Positions 1 to 7,209 of a stretch of DNA of 33,876 nt are shown here, piece after piece. The notes under the pieces were generated by a model. It saw nothing but the letters and a program-made list of their open reading frames with translations, had not been told where the DNA came from and ran no database searches. Within the stretch, counting starts at the first letter, position 1, and each line of letters opens with the position of its first letter. Source of the DNA: Candidatus Omnitrophota bacterium (lineage in GTDB: Bacteria > Omnitrophota > Gorgyraeia > Duberdicusellales > 4484-171). The stretch covers positions 1 to 33,876 of the forward strand of contig JAHKAJ010000016.1 in assembly GCA_018826075.1 (NCBI GenBank), written 5' to 3'. The translations under genes were made by a program, and so were the position numbers.

Positions 1-1909
1 CCTCCTTATGAAGAACACTGTCCGGTATACCGATTTTACCTAAATCATGCAGAAGCGCAGCTATTCTTATTTTTTCCCGTTCTTTATTAGGCAACCCTAA
101 GAGATCGCAAAGCAGCAGCGAATACCGGCAGACGTTTTCGGAGTGGCCTTCGGTATAAGGATCTTTGGATTCTAAAGCAGTTACTAAGGCCGTAATAAAC
201 TGAAGGTAAGCCTCCTGCCGTTTACTTTCCTCGATGATCCGCTTCTCGATAGCCTTCAGAAGATCCTGGTTTTTGGTTTCAGAATCAGTATACAAAGACG
301 AAACCATGTCCTCTCCTTTGTCCCTTTGGCCTTTGTGATCAGGAAGCCGGGAACGGTCAAAGAAAATAACTTCTTCTTTACTCTTAGCCAGCTCATCAAC
401 AACCAAAGGCACAAGCTCGCGGATATTCAAAGAGCTGTTGATTGCCAGCATTCCGATTTTAGCCTGTACTGATACCTCTTGTTCGAAAAACAAGGTATCC
501 AACTCTTTTTTTAATTTATTAAGGTCAGCGCGTTTAGTGGCTACCCCCACCACTGCGGCCTGGCCGCATTGAGCCCAAAGTTCGCCGTTTTTTAAAAAAA
601 TCGAATTAAGCTCTGCCCAAAGTGAATGCAGGAACTCAAAATTCTTTCCTTTAGTGGCCTCGCTAAAACCATTAAAAACCGCCAAGATCAGCCAACGCTT
701 TTTTCTGGGAAAACTGCCGGTTTCAAGATTGAGGCGCTCATAGAGATAACGCAGTTTAAACAAACGGCTGAACGGCTCAATAGTCATCTCAGCCTTTATT
801 TTAGTGATCACGGCCAAAAATCTAAAATAATTATATAGGTTTCCGAAAATAAAAAAACTTATCATTGAAACGGATAAGGCGCCGTAAGATATATCCCAGC
901 CTAAAAATTTTAAACCTATACTAAGCCAAAATATAACTATCAAAACGCCTAAACACAAAAATAGCCCCTCAATCAGGCTAAATGAAATAATGATCATGGC
1001 CAGTAAAAATAAACCTGAAAATAATATAGCCATTGCCAGAGCCGGATGGACTACTGCCAGATATTTACTGTTAAGAATATTTACTAAGGCGTTAGCTTGA
1101 ATAAATACTCCGGGCATGCGGCCCAGGGGAGTAAGCAGGATATCGTGGATTATTTCAGCGGTAGCCCCGATTAAAACAATTTTTTCATTAAAAAAATCTT
1201 GGGGAAACCTACCCTCAATAAGATCAACAAAAGAAATAGTTTTAAAATCTTTGGGCTTAAGCAGGTAGTTGACCGCCAAAACACCCGCTTCATCCAGTGG
1301 TATGGTTTTACGTCCCAAAACTATGTTCTGAGCCTGCTTTTGAGGAGTCAAGCCGTAATAGCGGGAACTTAATTCCACTGCCCAGCAAAATTTTAAAAAC
1401 GAATCCTGGCTTGAAACCGCGACTATTTTTTTTACTATACCGTCTTTTCCCTCTAGAGCATCAACAAAAGATACATCGGCCGCCCCGCTGAATAATTTTG
1501 AAGAAACTTCGGTTTTTCCCAAATACGAAGCCAGAATGACTTTTCCTTTCAGGCTAGACAGAGCTTTCCTAAAAATAGCATCTTCTTCTTCAGATTCTGA
1601 ACCACCCTGAAAGACAATATCAAACCCGATTGCCCGGGCACCCTGGGCATCCAATATATTTAGCGCTTCGGCATAAAGCGAACGCGGAAAAGGCCATTTT
1701 TTATTGATCTTAGCCAGCGAATGGTCATCGATCCGGACCACAACGATATTTTGAGTTAGACGTTCTTTAGAGTTAAGATGATAAAATACCTGGCTGGAAA
1801 GTTTGTTGAATGAAGAGGTGATTGCCGGAAGATGACTGCCGGAAAAAACAAATAAAAATATAGAAAAGCAGCCGATAAAAAAGAATATCGAGTAGTTTTT
1901 TTTATTCAC
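1..1909 (-). CDS. CHASE2 / degenerate GGDEF / HD-GYP membrane signalling protein (3' end beyond window)
   Basis: My reading of the minus strand gives one open frame from a GTG at 1909 to the window edge (about 636 codons), so the C-terminus is missing. An N-terminal membrane helix is followed by an extracytoplasmic CHASE2 sensor domain (IVVVRIDDHSLAKI, FPRSLYAEAL, GFDIVF, IVLIGATAEI, PGVFIQANAL), then about three membrane helices. A cytoplasmic region follows that begins like a GGDEF domain (SRLFKLRYLYERL) but has CGQAAVVG where the GGDEF signature should be, so cyclase activity is unlikely. The last part is the start of an HD-GYP domain (TALVTALESKDPYTEGHSENV, ALLHDLGKIGIPDSVLHKE) with the HD metal pair. 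HD-GYP proteins degrade cyclic di-GMP. The GTG start lacks a clear ribosome site, so it is provisional. Confidence 0.85.
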   Translation of the reverse strand, partial: MNKKNYSIFFFIGCFSIFLFVFSGSHLPAITSSFNKLSSQVFYHLNSKERLTQNIVVVRIDDHSLAKINKKWPFPRSLYAEALNILDAQGARAIGFDIVFQGGSESEEEDAIFRKALSSLKGKVILASYLGKTEVSSKLFSGAADVSFVDALEGKDGIVKKIVAVSSQDSFLKFCWAVELSSRYYGLTPQKQAQNIVLGRKTIPLDEAGVLAVNYLLKPKDFKTISFVDLIEGRFPQDFFNEKIVLIGATAEIIHDILLTPLGRMPGVFIQANALVNILNSKYLAVVHPALAMAILFSGLFLLAMIIISFSLIEGLFLCLGVLIVIFWLSIGLKFLGWDISYGALSVSMISFFIFGNLYNYFRFLAVITKIKAEMTIEPFSRLFKLRYLYERLNLETGSFPRKKRWLILAVFNGFSEATKGKNFEFLHSLWAELNSIFLKNGELWAQCGQAAVVGVATKRADLNKLKKELDTLFFEQEVSVQAKIGMLAINSSLNIRELVPLVVDELAKSKEEVIFFDRSRLPDHKGQRDKGEDMVSSLYTDSETKNQDLLKAIEKRIIEESKRQEAYLQFITALVTALESKDPYTEGHSENVCRYSLLLCDLLGLPNKEREKIRIAALLHDLGKIGIPDSVLHKE

Positions 1910-1941
1910 TTCTGCCCGAACATGCTTATATCTAGCTAGGC

Positions 1942-2733
1942 CTAATGATCCTGCCCCTTAGGACAATGCCTTTCAATGCTGTTAGCCCTTTCAACACGAC
2001 ATTCATCTCTTGACCGACCACCAAGCACGCAGCTAAAACTATTCTTATAGTAATACCATATACATTGGCCTCTATTTCTCCAAGATGCACCGCCATTCTC
2101 TAAAGCGTAATCCGTTGGGGCTGTCTCTTCGGGAATATACAAGACTTCTTTACCCTTACTGATGGCAATAGCAAACTTACTAGCGCCGGCAATAGAGTAC
2201 TTTGTATGCCTGGCTGTAGGCTCATCAAAAGTCTCAGTATCGCTGTCTCCGATAATAACGTCATACTGATCTGCGTTCATCAACTCCACCGAAGGTTTTC
2301 CGGCAAATTCGCTGCTAATACCATAAGAAGAATTTAGCGGCGGCGGAGTCAGATCATTGGGGCAAGCCGGGCCCCGCACCAAATACTCCTGAAGCCAATT
2401 TTCAGCAGCATAAGCAGCCTGCTTGAAATTCAAATCAGCCACTGCATAAGCAAGCCTGATTTTCCAACTTCCCGGCTGGGAAAGAATTTTAGCCCAGGAA
2501 CGTTGAACATCTTCATCTCTTAACTGACTCAAAGAAGCCGGCAACACCGGATTCTCGACTCCGTACATCTCCAAGGCCCCCAAAAGGACCCGTTGGTTAG
2601 TTTCGCAAGCAGTATTTTTTGACTTCTCGATAACATTAAAATAGGCCGGGATCATCAGAGTAGCTAAAACTGCCATGATAACTATGACGATTACGATTTC
2701 GATCAAAGTAAAAAATTTTTTCCTCTTGTCCAT
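1942..2733 (-). CDS. Type IV pilin-like pseudopilin, large
   Basis: This type IV pilin/type II secretion pseudopilin has a class III leader MDKRKKF followed by FTLIEIVIVIVIMAVLATL and a soluble domain of about 230 residues. It retains Glu at +5, but Phe replaces the usual Gly before the cleavage site. I chose the ATG at 2733 over the GTG at 2745 because the strong AAGGAGG site sits about ten bases before the ATG and overlaps the GTG. The C-terminal domain has several cysteines (CIWYYYKNSFSC, CPNDL, HCPKG) that could form disulfides outside the cytoplasm. It has its own promoter candidate at 2793-2820. The exact class (G- or H-like) cannot be told. Confidence 0.85.
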   Translation of the reverse strand: MDKRKKFFTLIEIVIVIVIMAVLATLMIPAYFNVIEKSKNTACETNQRVLLGALEMYGVENPVLPASLSQLRDEDVQRSWAKILSQPGSWKIRLAYAVADLNFKQAAYAAENWLQEYLVRGPACPNDLTPPPLNSSYGISSEFAGKPSVELMNADQYDVIIGDSDTETFDEPTARHTKYSIAGASKFAIAISKGKEVLYIPEETAPTDYALENGGASWRNRGQCIWYYYKNSFSCVLGGRSRDECRVERANSIERHCPKGQDH

Positions 2734-2792
2734 CGGAATCTCCACCTCCTTTTCTTTCTCTTAATTTAACTTAAAAAACTGCCATTGCTATA

Positions 2793-2820
2793 AGTATAGC
2801 ATTTATTCTGAATATGTCGA
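2793..2820 (-). promoter_or_regulatory. Promoter of the pseudopilin at 2733
   Basis: Read on the minus strand, TCGACA and TATACT are separated by 16 bases. The predicted transcript has a leader of about 50 bases that contains the AAGGAGG ribosome site. Seen by eye only. Confidence 0.5.
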
Positions 2821-2831
2821 TAAATGAAAAA

Positions 2832-3257
2832 TCATTCTCCTAAAATCTTTACCAAAACCCGCTTGGGGCGTTTACCGTCAAATTCGCCATAAAAAATCTG
2901 CTCCCAGGGCCCGAAATCAAAACAGCCTTTGGTTATTGCCACAACCACTTCCCGACCCATGACCGTACGTTTAAGGTGAGCATGAGCATTATCTTCGCCG
3001 GTTAAATTATGTTTATATCTGCCCGGGTCTTCAGGGATCAGGTTTTCCAGCCATTTTCGAAAATCAGCCTTCAAGCCATCTTCTTCATCGTTAATAAAAA
3101 CCGAAGCAGTTATATGCATGGCATTAACTAAACACAACCCCTCGCTCACCCCGCTTTTTTTAACAATCTGTTCAACCCTGTCGGTGATGTTGATAAACTC
3201 GATCTTGTTTTTGGTATTGATCGTTAAATATTGGGTGTAGGTTTTCATGATTGTCAT
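2832..3257 (-). CDS. yjbQ: YjbQ/UPF0047 family protein
   Basis: The 141-residue product is full length for the YjbQ (secondary thiamine-phosphate synthase enzyme, UPF0047) family. It shows the conserved [13 protein letters not shown] segment, the [13 protein letters not shown] segment with clustered histidines, and the C-terminal [22 protein letters not shown] block. Family members form small trimers, and E. coli YjbQ has weak thiamine phosphate synthase activity; the physiological role is unsettled. The start is ATG 3257 or the in-frame ATG at 3248. A perfect 29-bp palindrome (3259-3287) occupies the place of the ribosome site, so initiation may be limited by that hairpin. The gene follows a FAH-family gene and aroA on the same strand. 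Confidence 0.9.
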   Translation of the reverse strand: MTIMKTYTQYLTINTKNKIEFINITDRVEQIVKKSGVSEGLCLVNAMHITASVFINDEEDGLKADFRKWLENLIPEDPGRYKHNLTGEDNAHAHLKRTVMGREVVVAITKGCFDFGPWEQIFYGEFDGKRPKRVLVKILGE

Positions 3258-3258
3258 T

Positions 3259-3287
3259 GTAGGGGCGAGCCGGCGGCTCGCCCCTAC
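3259..3287. repeat. Perfect palindrome directly upstream of yjbQ
   Basis: The arms at 3259-3271 and 3275-3287 are 13 bases each and fully complementary, with a GGC loop. The arms read GTAGGGGCGAGCC and GGCTCGCCCCTAC. It fills the 39-bp gap between the FAH-family stop and the yjbQ ATG. GTAGGGGCGA-type palindromes are familiar as dispersed REP-like repeats in bacterial genomes; copy number here cannot be judged. Confidence 0.9.
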
Positions 3288-3296
3288 AGTAATTGC

Positions 3297-3926
3297 TTAT
3301 TTATTCGTTACCTCATTCCTCAACGTTCCTATTCCCTCTATTTTCACCTCTACAATGTCACCTGGTTTCATTGGACCTACTCCAGGCGGAGTGCCGGTAG
3401 AGATAATATCTCCGGGAAAAAGAGTCATAACTTTAGAAATAAAAGTCACTAAATATCCAACCGAAAAGATAAGTTGGCTGGTGGTAGAATCCTGTTTTAA
3501 TTTTCGGTTAAGGTAAGTTTGAATTCTTAAGTTAGACACATCCAGATCTGTCTCGACGTGCGGTCCCAGAGGACAAAAAGTATCAAAAGATTTAGCCCGG
3601 GTCCATTGGCCGTCCTTATTTTGCAAATCGCGGGCAGTTACATCATTAAGACAAGTAAAACCTAAGATGTATTTTCTGGCTTCTTTAAATGGAATACCTT
3701 TAGCCTTTTTCTTGATCACCAAAGCCAACTCAGCTTCATAGTCTAATCGCTTAACGCCTTTAGGATAAATGATTTTGTCACCCGGGCCGATCAAAGTAGT
3801 CAATGGCTTTAAAAATATGACCGGCTCTTTAGGAATCTTCATTTTTAACTCTTTGGCGTGATCCCGGTAATTAAGCCCGCAAAGGATTATTTTGGTAGGT
3901 TTAAATAAAAAATTTTTTATCTGCAT
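3297..3926 (-). CDS. Fumarylacetoacetate hydrolase (FAH) family protein
   Basis: The product is a single FAH-fold domain of about 209 residues. It carries the metal-binding acidic pattern in LDYEAELALVI and NDVTARDLQ, the GQWTRAKSFDTFCPLGP segment and the TGTPPGVGPMKPGDIVEVKIEGIGTLRNEV ending (given here in its parts TGTPPGVG, MKPGDIVEV and IGTLRNEV). Family members act on acylpyruvates or tautomerise oxaloacetate; the substrate cannot be told from sequence. I use the ATG at 3926; the preceding TTG at 3929 is less likely. It lies 9 bases after the aroA stop and precedes yjbQ, so the three are probably one transcript. Confidence 0.85.
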   Translation of the reverse strand: MQIKNFLFKPTKIILCGLNYRDHAKELKMKIPKEPVIFLKPLTTLIGPGDKIIYPKGVKRLDYEAELALVIKKKAKGIPFKEARKYILGFTCLNDVTARDLQNKDGQWTRAKSFDTFCPLGPHVETDLDVSNLRIQTYLNRKLKQDSTTSQLIFSVGYLVTFISKVMTLFPGDIISTGTPPGVGPMKPGDIVEVKIEGIGTLRNEVTNK

Positions 3927-3935
3927 CAATTCCGT

Positions 3936-5264
3936 TTACGGTAATCGGTTTATCAAGGAAATAAATTCCGGAAAAGACTTATCTATGCATTTGGTCTCAT
4001 TGATCCGGCAACCACCTACGGTTGAACCTAAAATGATTGCGCTCATCGCCATCCGATGGTCGTTAAAACTATCGAACTCGGCCTTCTGTAGGGTTGTTCC
4101 GCCTCTGATCTCTATTCCGCTGGCGCCAACAGGCCTGGTCACCACCCCGGTTCTTCTCAACATTGAATGGATTGATTCAAGCCTGTCGGCTTCTTTGACT
4201 CGCAATTCGTCTAATCCGCTAATAAGTGTATTGCCCTTAGCCAAAGCCGCAGCTACTGAAAGTATCGGGATTTCATCGATCATCGAAGGTATATCTTGCG
4301 GCCCGACAGTCGCGGCAGTAAGCGCTGAACTCTTGACTTTAAGGTCTCCACAAAGCTCATTGCCATAAGCCTCGGCCGACAGGCGTTCTTCCTGAATATT
4401 TGCCCCCATCCTTTTCAACACCTTTAACAACCCGCAACGTGTAGGGTTAAGATTTACATTCTTAATGGTGATCTGGGAATTTTTAAGGATTAAGCCCAAG
4501 ACAATGAAAAAAGCGGCTGAAGAAAAATCAGCCGGTACTTCTAAGGACCCTGGTGACTCTAATTTTTTCGCCGGATAACAAACGATCTCCTTTTCCTTTA
4601 CCTCTATCTTTACCTTAAATGATTTCAGCATCCTTTCAGTGTGGTCCCGCGAAAGATGTGGTTCTCTAATTATAGTTTTCTCTTCGGCATAAAGCGCCGC
4701 CAGTATAATCGCTGACTTAACCTGGGCGCTGGAAACCGGCAATCCATAATCTATCCCTTTTATGCCCTGGTCAGCCGGTGCGATCAAAAGCGGCGGGCAG
4801 ATCTCTGGTTCGGCGCCTAAACGGGTTGGTTGATAAAACCTTCCCTCGATATTGGCTCCCATCTTCCTTAACGGCTCGATTATCCTGGCCATTGGCCGCT
4901 GGTTCAATCTAGCTTTTCCTTCAAACTCAACCGAAAATTTTTGGGTCGAAAGCAGGCCGCTTAAAACCCTCATGGTTGTTCCTGATTCATTAGCCTTAAG
5001 CTTTAACGGTTCATTTTTAGGTTTGGGGAAAAACTTTCCGCACCCCTGAACCAGGGCATCTTTTCCCTTTTTGGTTATTTTTACCCCCAGCCTTCTTAAA
5101 CAATCAAGGGTAGCCCTGGTATCATCGCAATCAAGAAGATTTTTTATTAAGGTTTTGCCTTCGGCGATCGAAGCCAGGATCAAGGCCCGGTGGGATATTG
5201 ATTTATCCGGCGGGATATTAACTGTGGCCGATATATTTTCTAAATACTTTATAGAATAGCTCAT
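3936..5264 (-). CDS. aroA: 3-phosphoshikimate 1-carboxyvinyltransferase (EPSP synthase)
   Basis: This is the sixth step of the shikimate pathway, which joins phosphoenolpyruvate to shikimate-3-phosphate. The 442 residues are full length. Visible signatures are PPDKSISHRALILASIAEG at the N-terminus, NESGTTMRVLSG (the loop usually GNSGTTMR; here Glu stands between Asn and Ser), LNQRPMARIIEPL, SSAQVKSAIILAALYA, DEIPILSVAAA, ELRVKEADRLE and FNDHRMAMS near the C-terminus. No ribosome site precedes the ATG at 5264; instead a -10 like TAAGAT ends 7 bases before it, suggesting a leaderless transcript. It heads the aroA, FAH-family, yjbQ group. Confidence 0.97.
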   Translation of the reverse strand: MSYSIKYLENISATVNIPPDKSISHRALILASIAEGKTLIKNLLDCDDTRATLDCLRRLGVKITKKGKDALVQGCGKFFPKPKNEPLKLKANESGTTMRVLSGLLSTQKFSVEFEGKARLNQRPMARIIEPLRKMGANIEGRFYQPTRLGAEPEICPPLLIAPADQGIKGIDYGLPVSSAQVKSAIILAALYAEEKTIIREPHLSRDHTERMLKSFKVKIEVKEKEIVCYPAKKLESPGSLEVPADFSSAAFFIVLGLILKNSQITIKNVNLNPTRCGLLKVLKRMGANIQEERLSAEAYGNELCGDLKVKSSALTAATVGPQDIPSMIDEIPILSVAAALAKGNTLISGLDELRVKEADRLESIHSMLRRTGVVTRPVGASGIEIRGGTTLQKAEFDSFNDHRMAMSAIILGSTVGGCRINETKCIDKSFPEFISLINRLP

Positions 5265-5271
5265 CGGCTAT

Positions 5272-5299
5272 ATCTTAACATAGATTATCCAAACCTCAA
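5272..5299 (-). promoter_or_regulatory. aroA promoter, predicted leaderless start
   Basis: Read on the minus strand, TTGAGG and TAAGAT are 16 bases apart, and the -10 ends 7 bases before the aroA ATG, so transcription should begin at or next to the start codon. No Shine-Dalgarno is present. Confidence 0.5.
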
Positions 5300-5308
5300 T
5301 ATCTAACT

Positions 5309-5481
5309 TGATTTGGGGACAGGTCCCACTCAAATCACCCCAGTAAAATAAGGTGCTATTTACTACCTTTTTCAAAAATCAAAAAAGGTTAGAGTGAAAA
5401 GGAAATTAAGAAAATTTGGAAAATAGCTAAAAAAAGTATTGGTGATATTAGGTTTTTAAAGTGGGACCTGTCCCCGAATCA
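5309..5481. mobile_element. Small inverted-repeat element (MITE/REP-like) between aroA and rluD
   Basis: The ends at 5309-5330 and 5460-5481 are 22-bp inverted repeats with one mismatch; the shared core is GGGGACAGGTCCCAC. Between them is about 130 bp of AT-rich sequence without a gene, including an inner hairpin (5365-5372 with 5382-5389). The right repeat lies within the 3' end of rluD and encodes its last residues (DSGTGPT). GGGGACAGGT-type ends are known from dispersed elements mobilised by Y1/REP-type transposases; that link is an inference here, as no transposase is in the window. Confidence 0.8.
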
Positions 5482-6365
5482 TGCCTTTGGATGAAATTGT
5501 TGAAGCGTTCAGGAACTGGGGAAGTAAATTCAAGCGGCTGGTTAGTTTTGGGATGAAGAAAACCTAAGACCCGGGCATGCAAAAGAAGCTGTTTACAGTC
5601 ATCTTTGACCCCGTATTTTTTATCTCCGGCAATCGGGTATCCCAAAAATTTAAGATGCACCCTTAGCTGATGCATCCTTCCGGTAAGCGGCTTAAGGCAG
5701 AGACAAGTTGAGCCCTTAAGGTGTTTTGTAACTTCGACCCGGGTGTAGGCGGTTTTCGATTTAGTAAAGCTCACCCTCATTTTTAAGCGGTTGGCCTGAT
5801 CGCGGCCTAAAGGAAGGTCAATATTAAACTTTTCTTTTTTGATCTCGCCCCAAACACAGGCAATATATTCTTTTTTTACTTTTCGCCCTTTAAATTGTTC
5901 AACCAAGTTCTTATAACTGGATTGGTTTTTGGCTAAAACCATCACCCCACTGGTCTCTTTATCCAACCGGTGGACTACTCCCGGCCTAAGAGGATTCACC
6001 ACGGCCAAATCTTTACCCAAATACATCAAAGCATTGACTAAGGTTTTATAGTAGCCTTCCTGCGGCGGGTGCACCACTAAACCGGTCGGCTTATCCACGA
6101 TTATGATGTCCTGATCTTCATAGATAATCTTAACTGTGATCTTATAGGGTTTAAGGGTTTTGGATCCTTGAGAAAAATTTACCTGGATTAACTGGCCGGT
6201 TTTGAGGAGAAAACTGGGTTTTTTAATCCGGCCATCCAGGGAAACCGAACCAGCAAGGATCAAGCTGTTGATTTTAGTACGTGAAAGGTCAGGTATTTTG
6301 GTGACTAAAAACTTATCTAGGCGCAGGCCTGAGGATTCCTCATCGACTATTATCTTTTTTTCCAT
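5448..6365 (-). CDS. rluD: RluD-family ribosomal large subunit pseudouridine synthase
   Basis: An N-terminal S4 RNA-binding domain (RLDKFLVTKIPDLSRTKIN) precedes the RluA-type catalytic domain with HRLDKETSGVMVLAKN, which holds the catalytic Asp, then LKPLTGRMHQLRVHL and GDKKYG. Such enzymes isomerise uridines in 23S rRNA. I place the start at ATG 6365 (MEKKIIVDEESSG), overlapping the end of lspA by 16 bases; a longer frame upstream would overlap lspA further. The native protein seems to end near FNNFIQRH; the residues after it (DSGTGPTLKT) and the stop codon come from the inverted-repeat element at 5309-5481. Confidence 0.93.
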   Translation of the reverse strand: MEKKIIVDEESSGLRLDKFLVTKIPDLSRTKINSLILAGSVSLDGRIKKPSFLLKTGQLIQVNFSQGSKTLKPYKITVKIIYEDQDIIIVDKPTGLVVHPPQEGYYKTLVNALMYLGKDLAVVNPLRPGVVHRLDKETSGVMVLAKNQSSYKNLVEQFKGRKVKKEYIACVWGEIKKEKFNIDLPLGRDQANRLKMRVSFTKSKTAYTRVEVTKHLKGSTCLCLKPLTGRMHQLRVHLKFLGYPIAGDKKYGVKDDCKQLLLHARVLGFLHPKTNQPLEFTSPVPERFNNFIQRHDSGTGPTLKT

Positions 6366-6823
6366 AAGGACCGAAATAAAAGTAAGGCTACCCCCACAGT
6401 AATACAAGAATCAGAAAAGTTAAATACCGGCCAGATCCGAAAATCAAGGTAGTCTACAATGTAGCCTAAAAATACCCGGTCAGTTAAATTGGAAATCGCA
6501 CCGCCTAAAATCATGCCGCAGGAAATAAAAAATAAAAGGCCTTTTTCGGCTTCGCTTTTGATCAAAAAAATAAACAAGCCGATAAAAATCAAGCCCAGCC
6601 CGATGAGCAAAGCAGTATTACCTTTAAGCAGGCCAAAAGCTGCTCCGGTATTGAAGACTACTGTAATCCTGAATATTTTATTTAAAACCGGAATGGACTG
6701 ATAGGCGAAATAGGTACGCAGGTAGGTCTTGACAACCAGGTCAACGAAAAAAACCAAAGCCGCGGTTACGGCAACTACCCGGTAGGTCAAATAGTTCTCT
6801 GGTTTTCTATTTTTTCCTGGCAC
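6350..6823 (-). CDS. lspA: Lipoprotein signal peptidase (signal peptidase II)
   Basis: The 157-residue membrane protein has four hydrophobic segments and both catalytic aspartates in their family settings: NLTDRV and VDYLDFRIWPVFNFSDSC. It cleaves prolipoproteins after lipid attachment at the inner membrane; a lipoprotein substrate is encoded at 21379-21708. The start is a GTG at 6823 that overlaps the preceding zinc-finger gene by 37 bases. The trio ileS, DksA/TraR, lspA, followed by rluD, is a common bacterial arrangement. Confidence 0.93.
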   Translation of the reverse strand: MPGKNRKPENYLTYRVVAVTAALVFFVDLVVKTYLRTYFAYQSIPVLNKIFRITVVFNTGAAFGLLKGNTALLIGLGLIFIGLFIFLIKSEAEKGLLFFISCGMILGGAISNLTDRVFLGYIVDYLDFRIWPVFNFSDSCITVGVALLLFRSLWKKR

Positions 6824-7209
6824 TTTTTACAATGTTTTGCGTAAGGAATAGCCTTGAGGCGGGTCTTAGCTACCGGTTTTATGCAAACCTGGCAAATCCC
6901 GTAGATATTTTCATCGATTCGCTTTAAAGCCTCATCTATCTCCATAACTACCTTACGTTCATTGGAAACCAAACTAAGATTAAAATCACGCTCGTAATTA
7001 TCCGAAGCTACATCGGCTATGTGCAGCCCGTATCCGGAAATATCTCCGGACATATCTTTCTGAGTCTTCATCAAAGTATCCTCGGAGATCTCCTTCATCT
7101 GTTTAACAAAATCATCTTTAAGATTGAGCAGTTTTTCACGGTAGCCATCTAAATCCTTTTTAGAAAATACCTTTTTAGATTTTTTCATCGGCTGTTTTTT
7201 ATTTCCCAT
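6787..7209 (-). CDS. DksA/TraR-type C4 zinc-finger protein
   Basis: The 140-residue protein has an N-terminal coiled-coil region (about residues 15-100) and a C-terminal four-cysteine zinc finger, C-x2-C-x17-C-x2-C (CQVC and CKKC). This is the DksA/TraR/YocK architecture. DksA-like proteins bind the secondary channel of RNA polymerase and modulate transcription with ppGpp. The ADVASDNYERD stretch at the centre fits the tip region of this family. Its ATG overlaps the ileS stop by one base (TAATG), so it should be translationally coupled to ileS. Confidence 0.88.
   Translation of the reverse strand: MGNKKQPMKKSKKVFSKKDLDGYREKLLNLKDDFVKQMKEISEDTLMKTQKDMSGDISGYGLHIADVASDNYERDFNLSLVSNERKVVMEIDEALKRIDENIYGICQVCIKPVAKTRLKAIPYAKHCKKCQEKIENQRTI

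Noticed and set aside
3231..3516. Plus-strand frames over yjbQ and the FAH-family gene
   Set aside because: Antisense to well recognised genes, no family similarity, no ribosome site.
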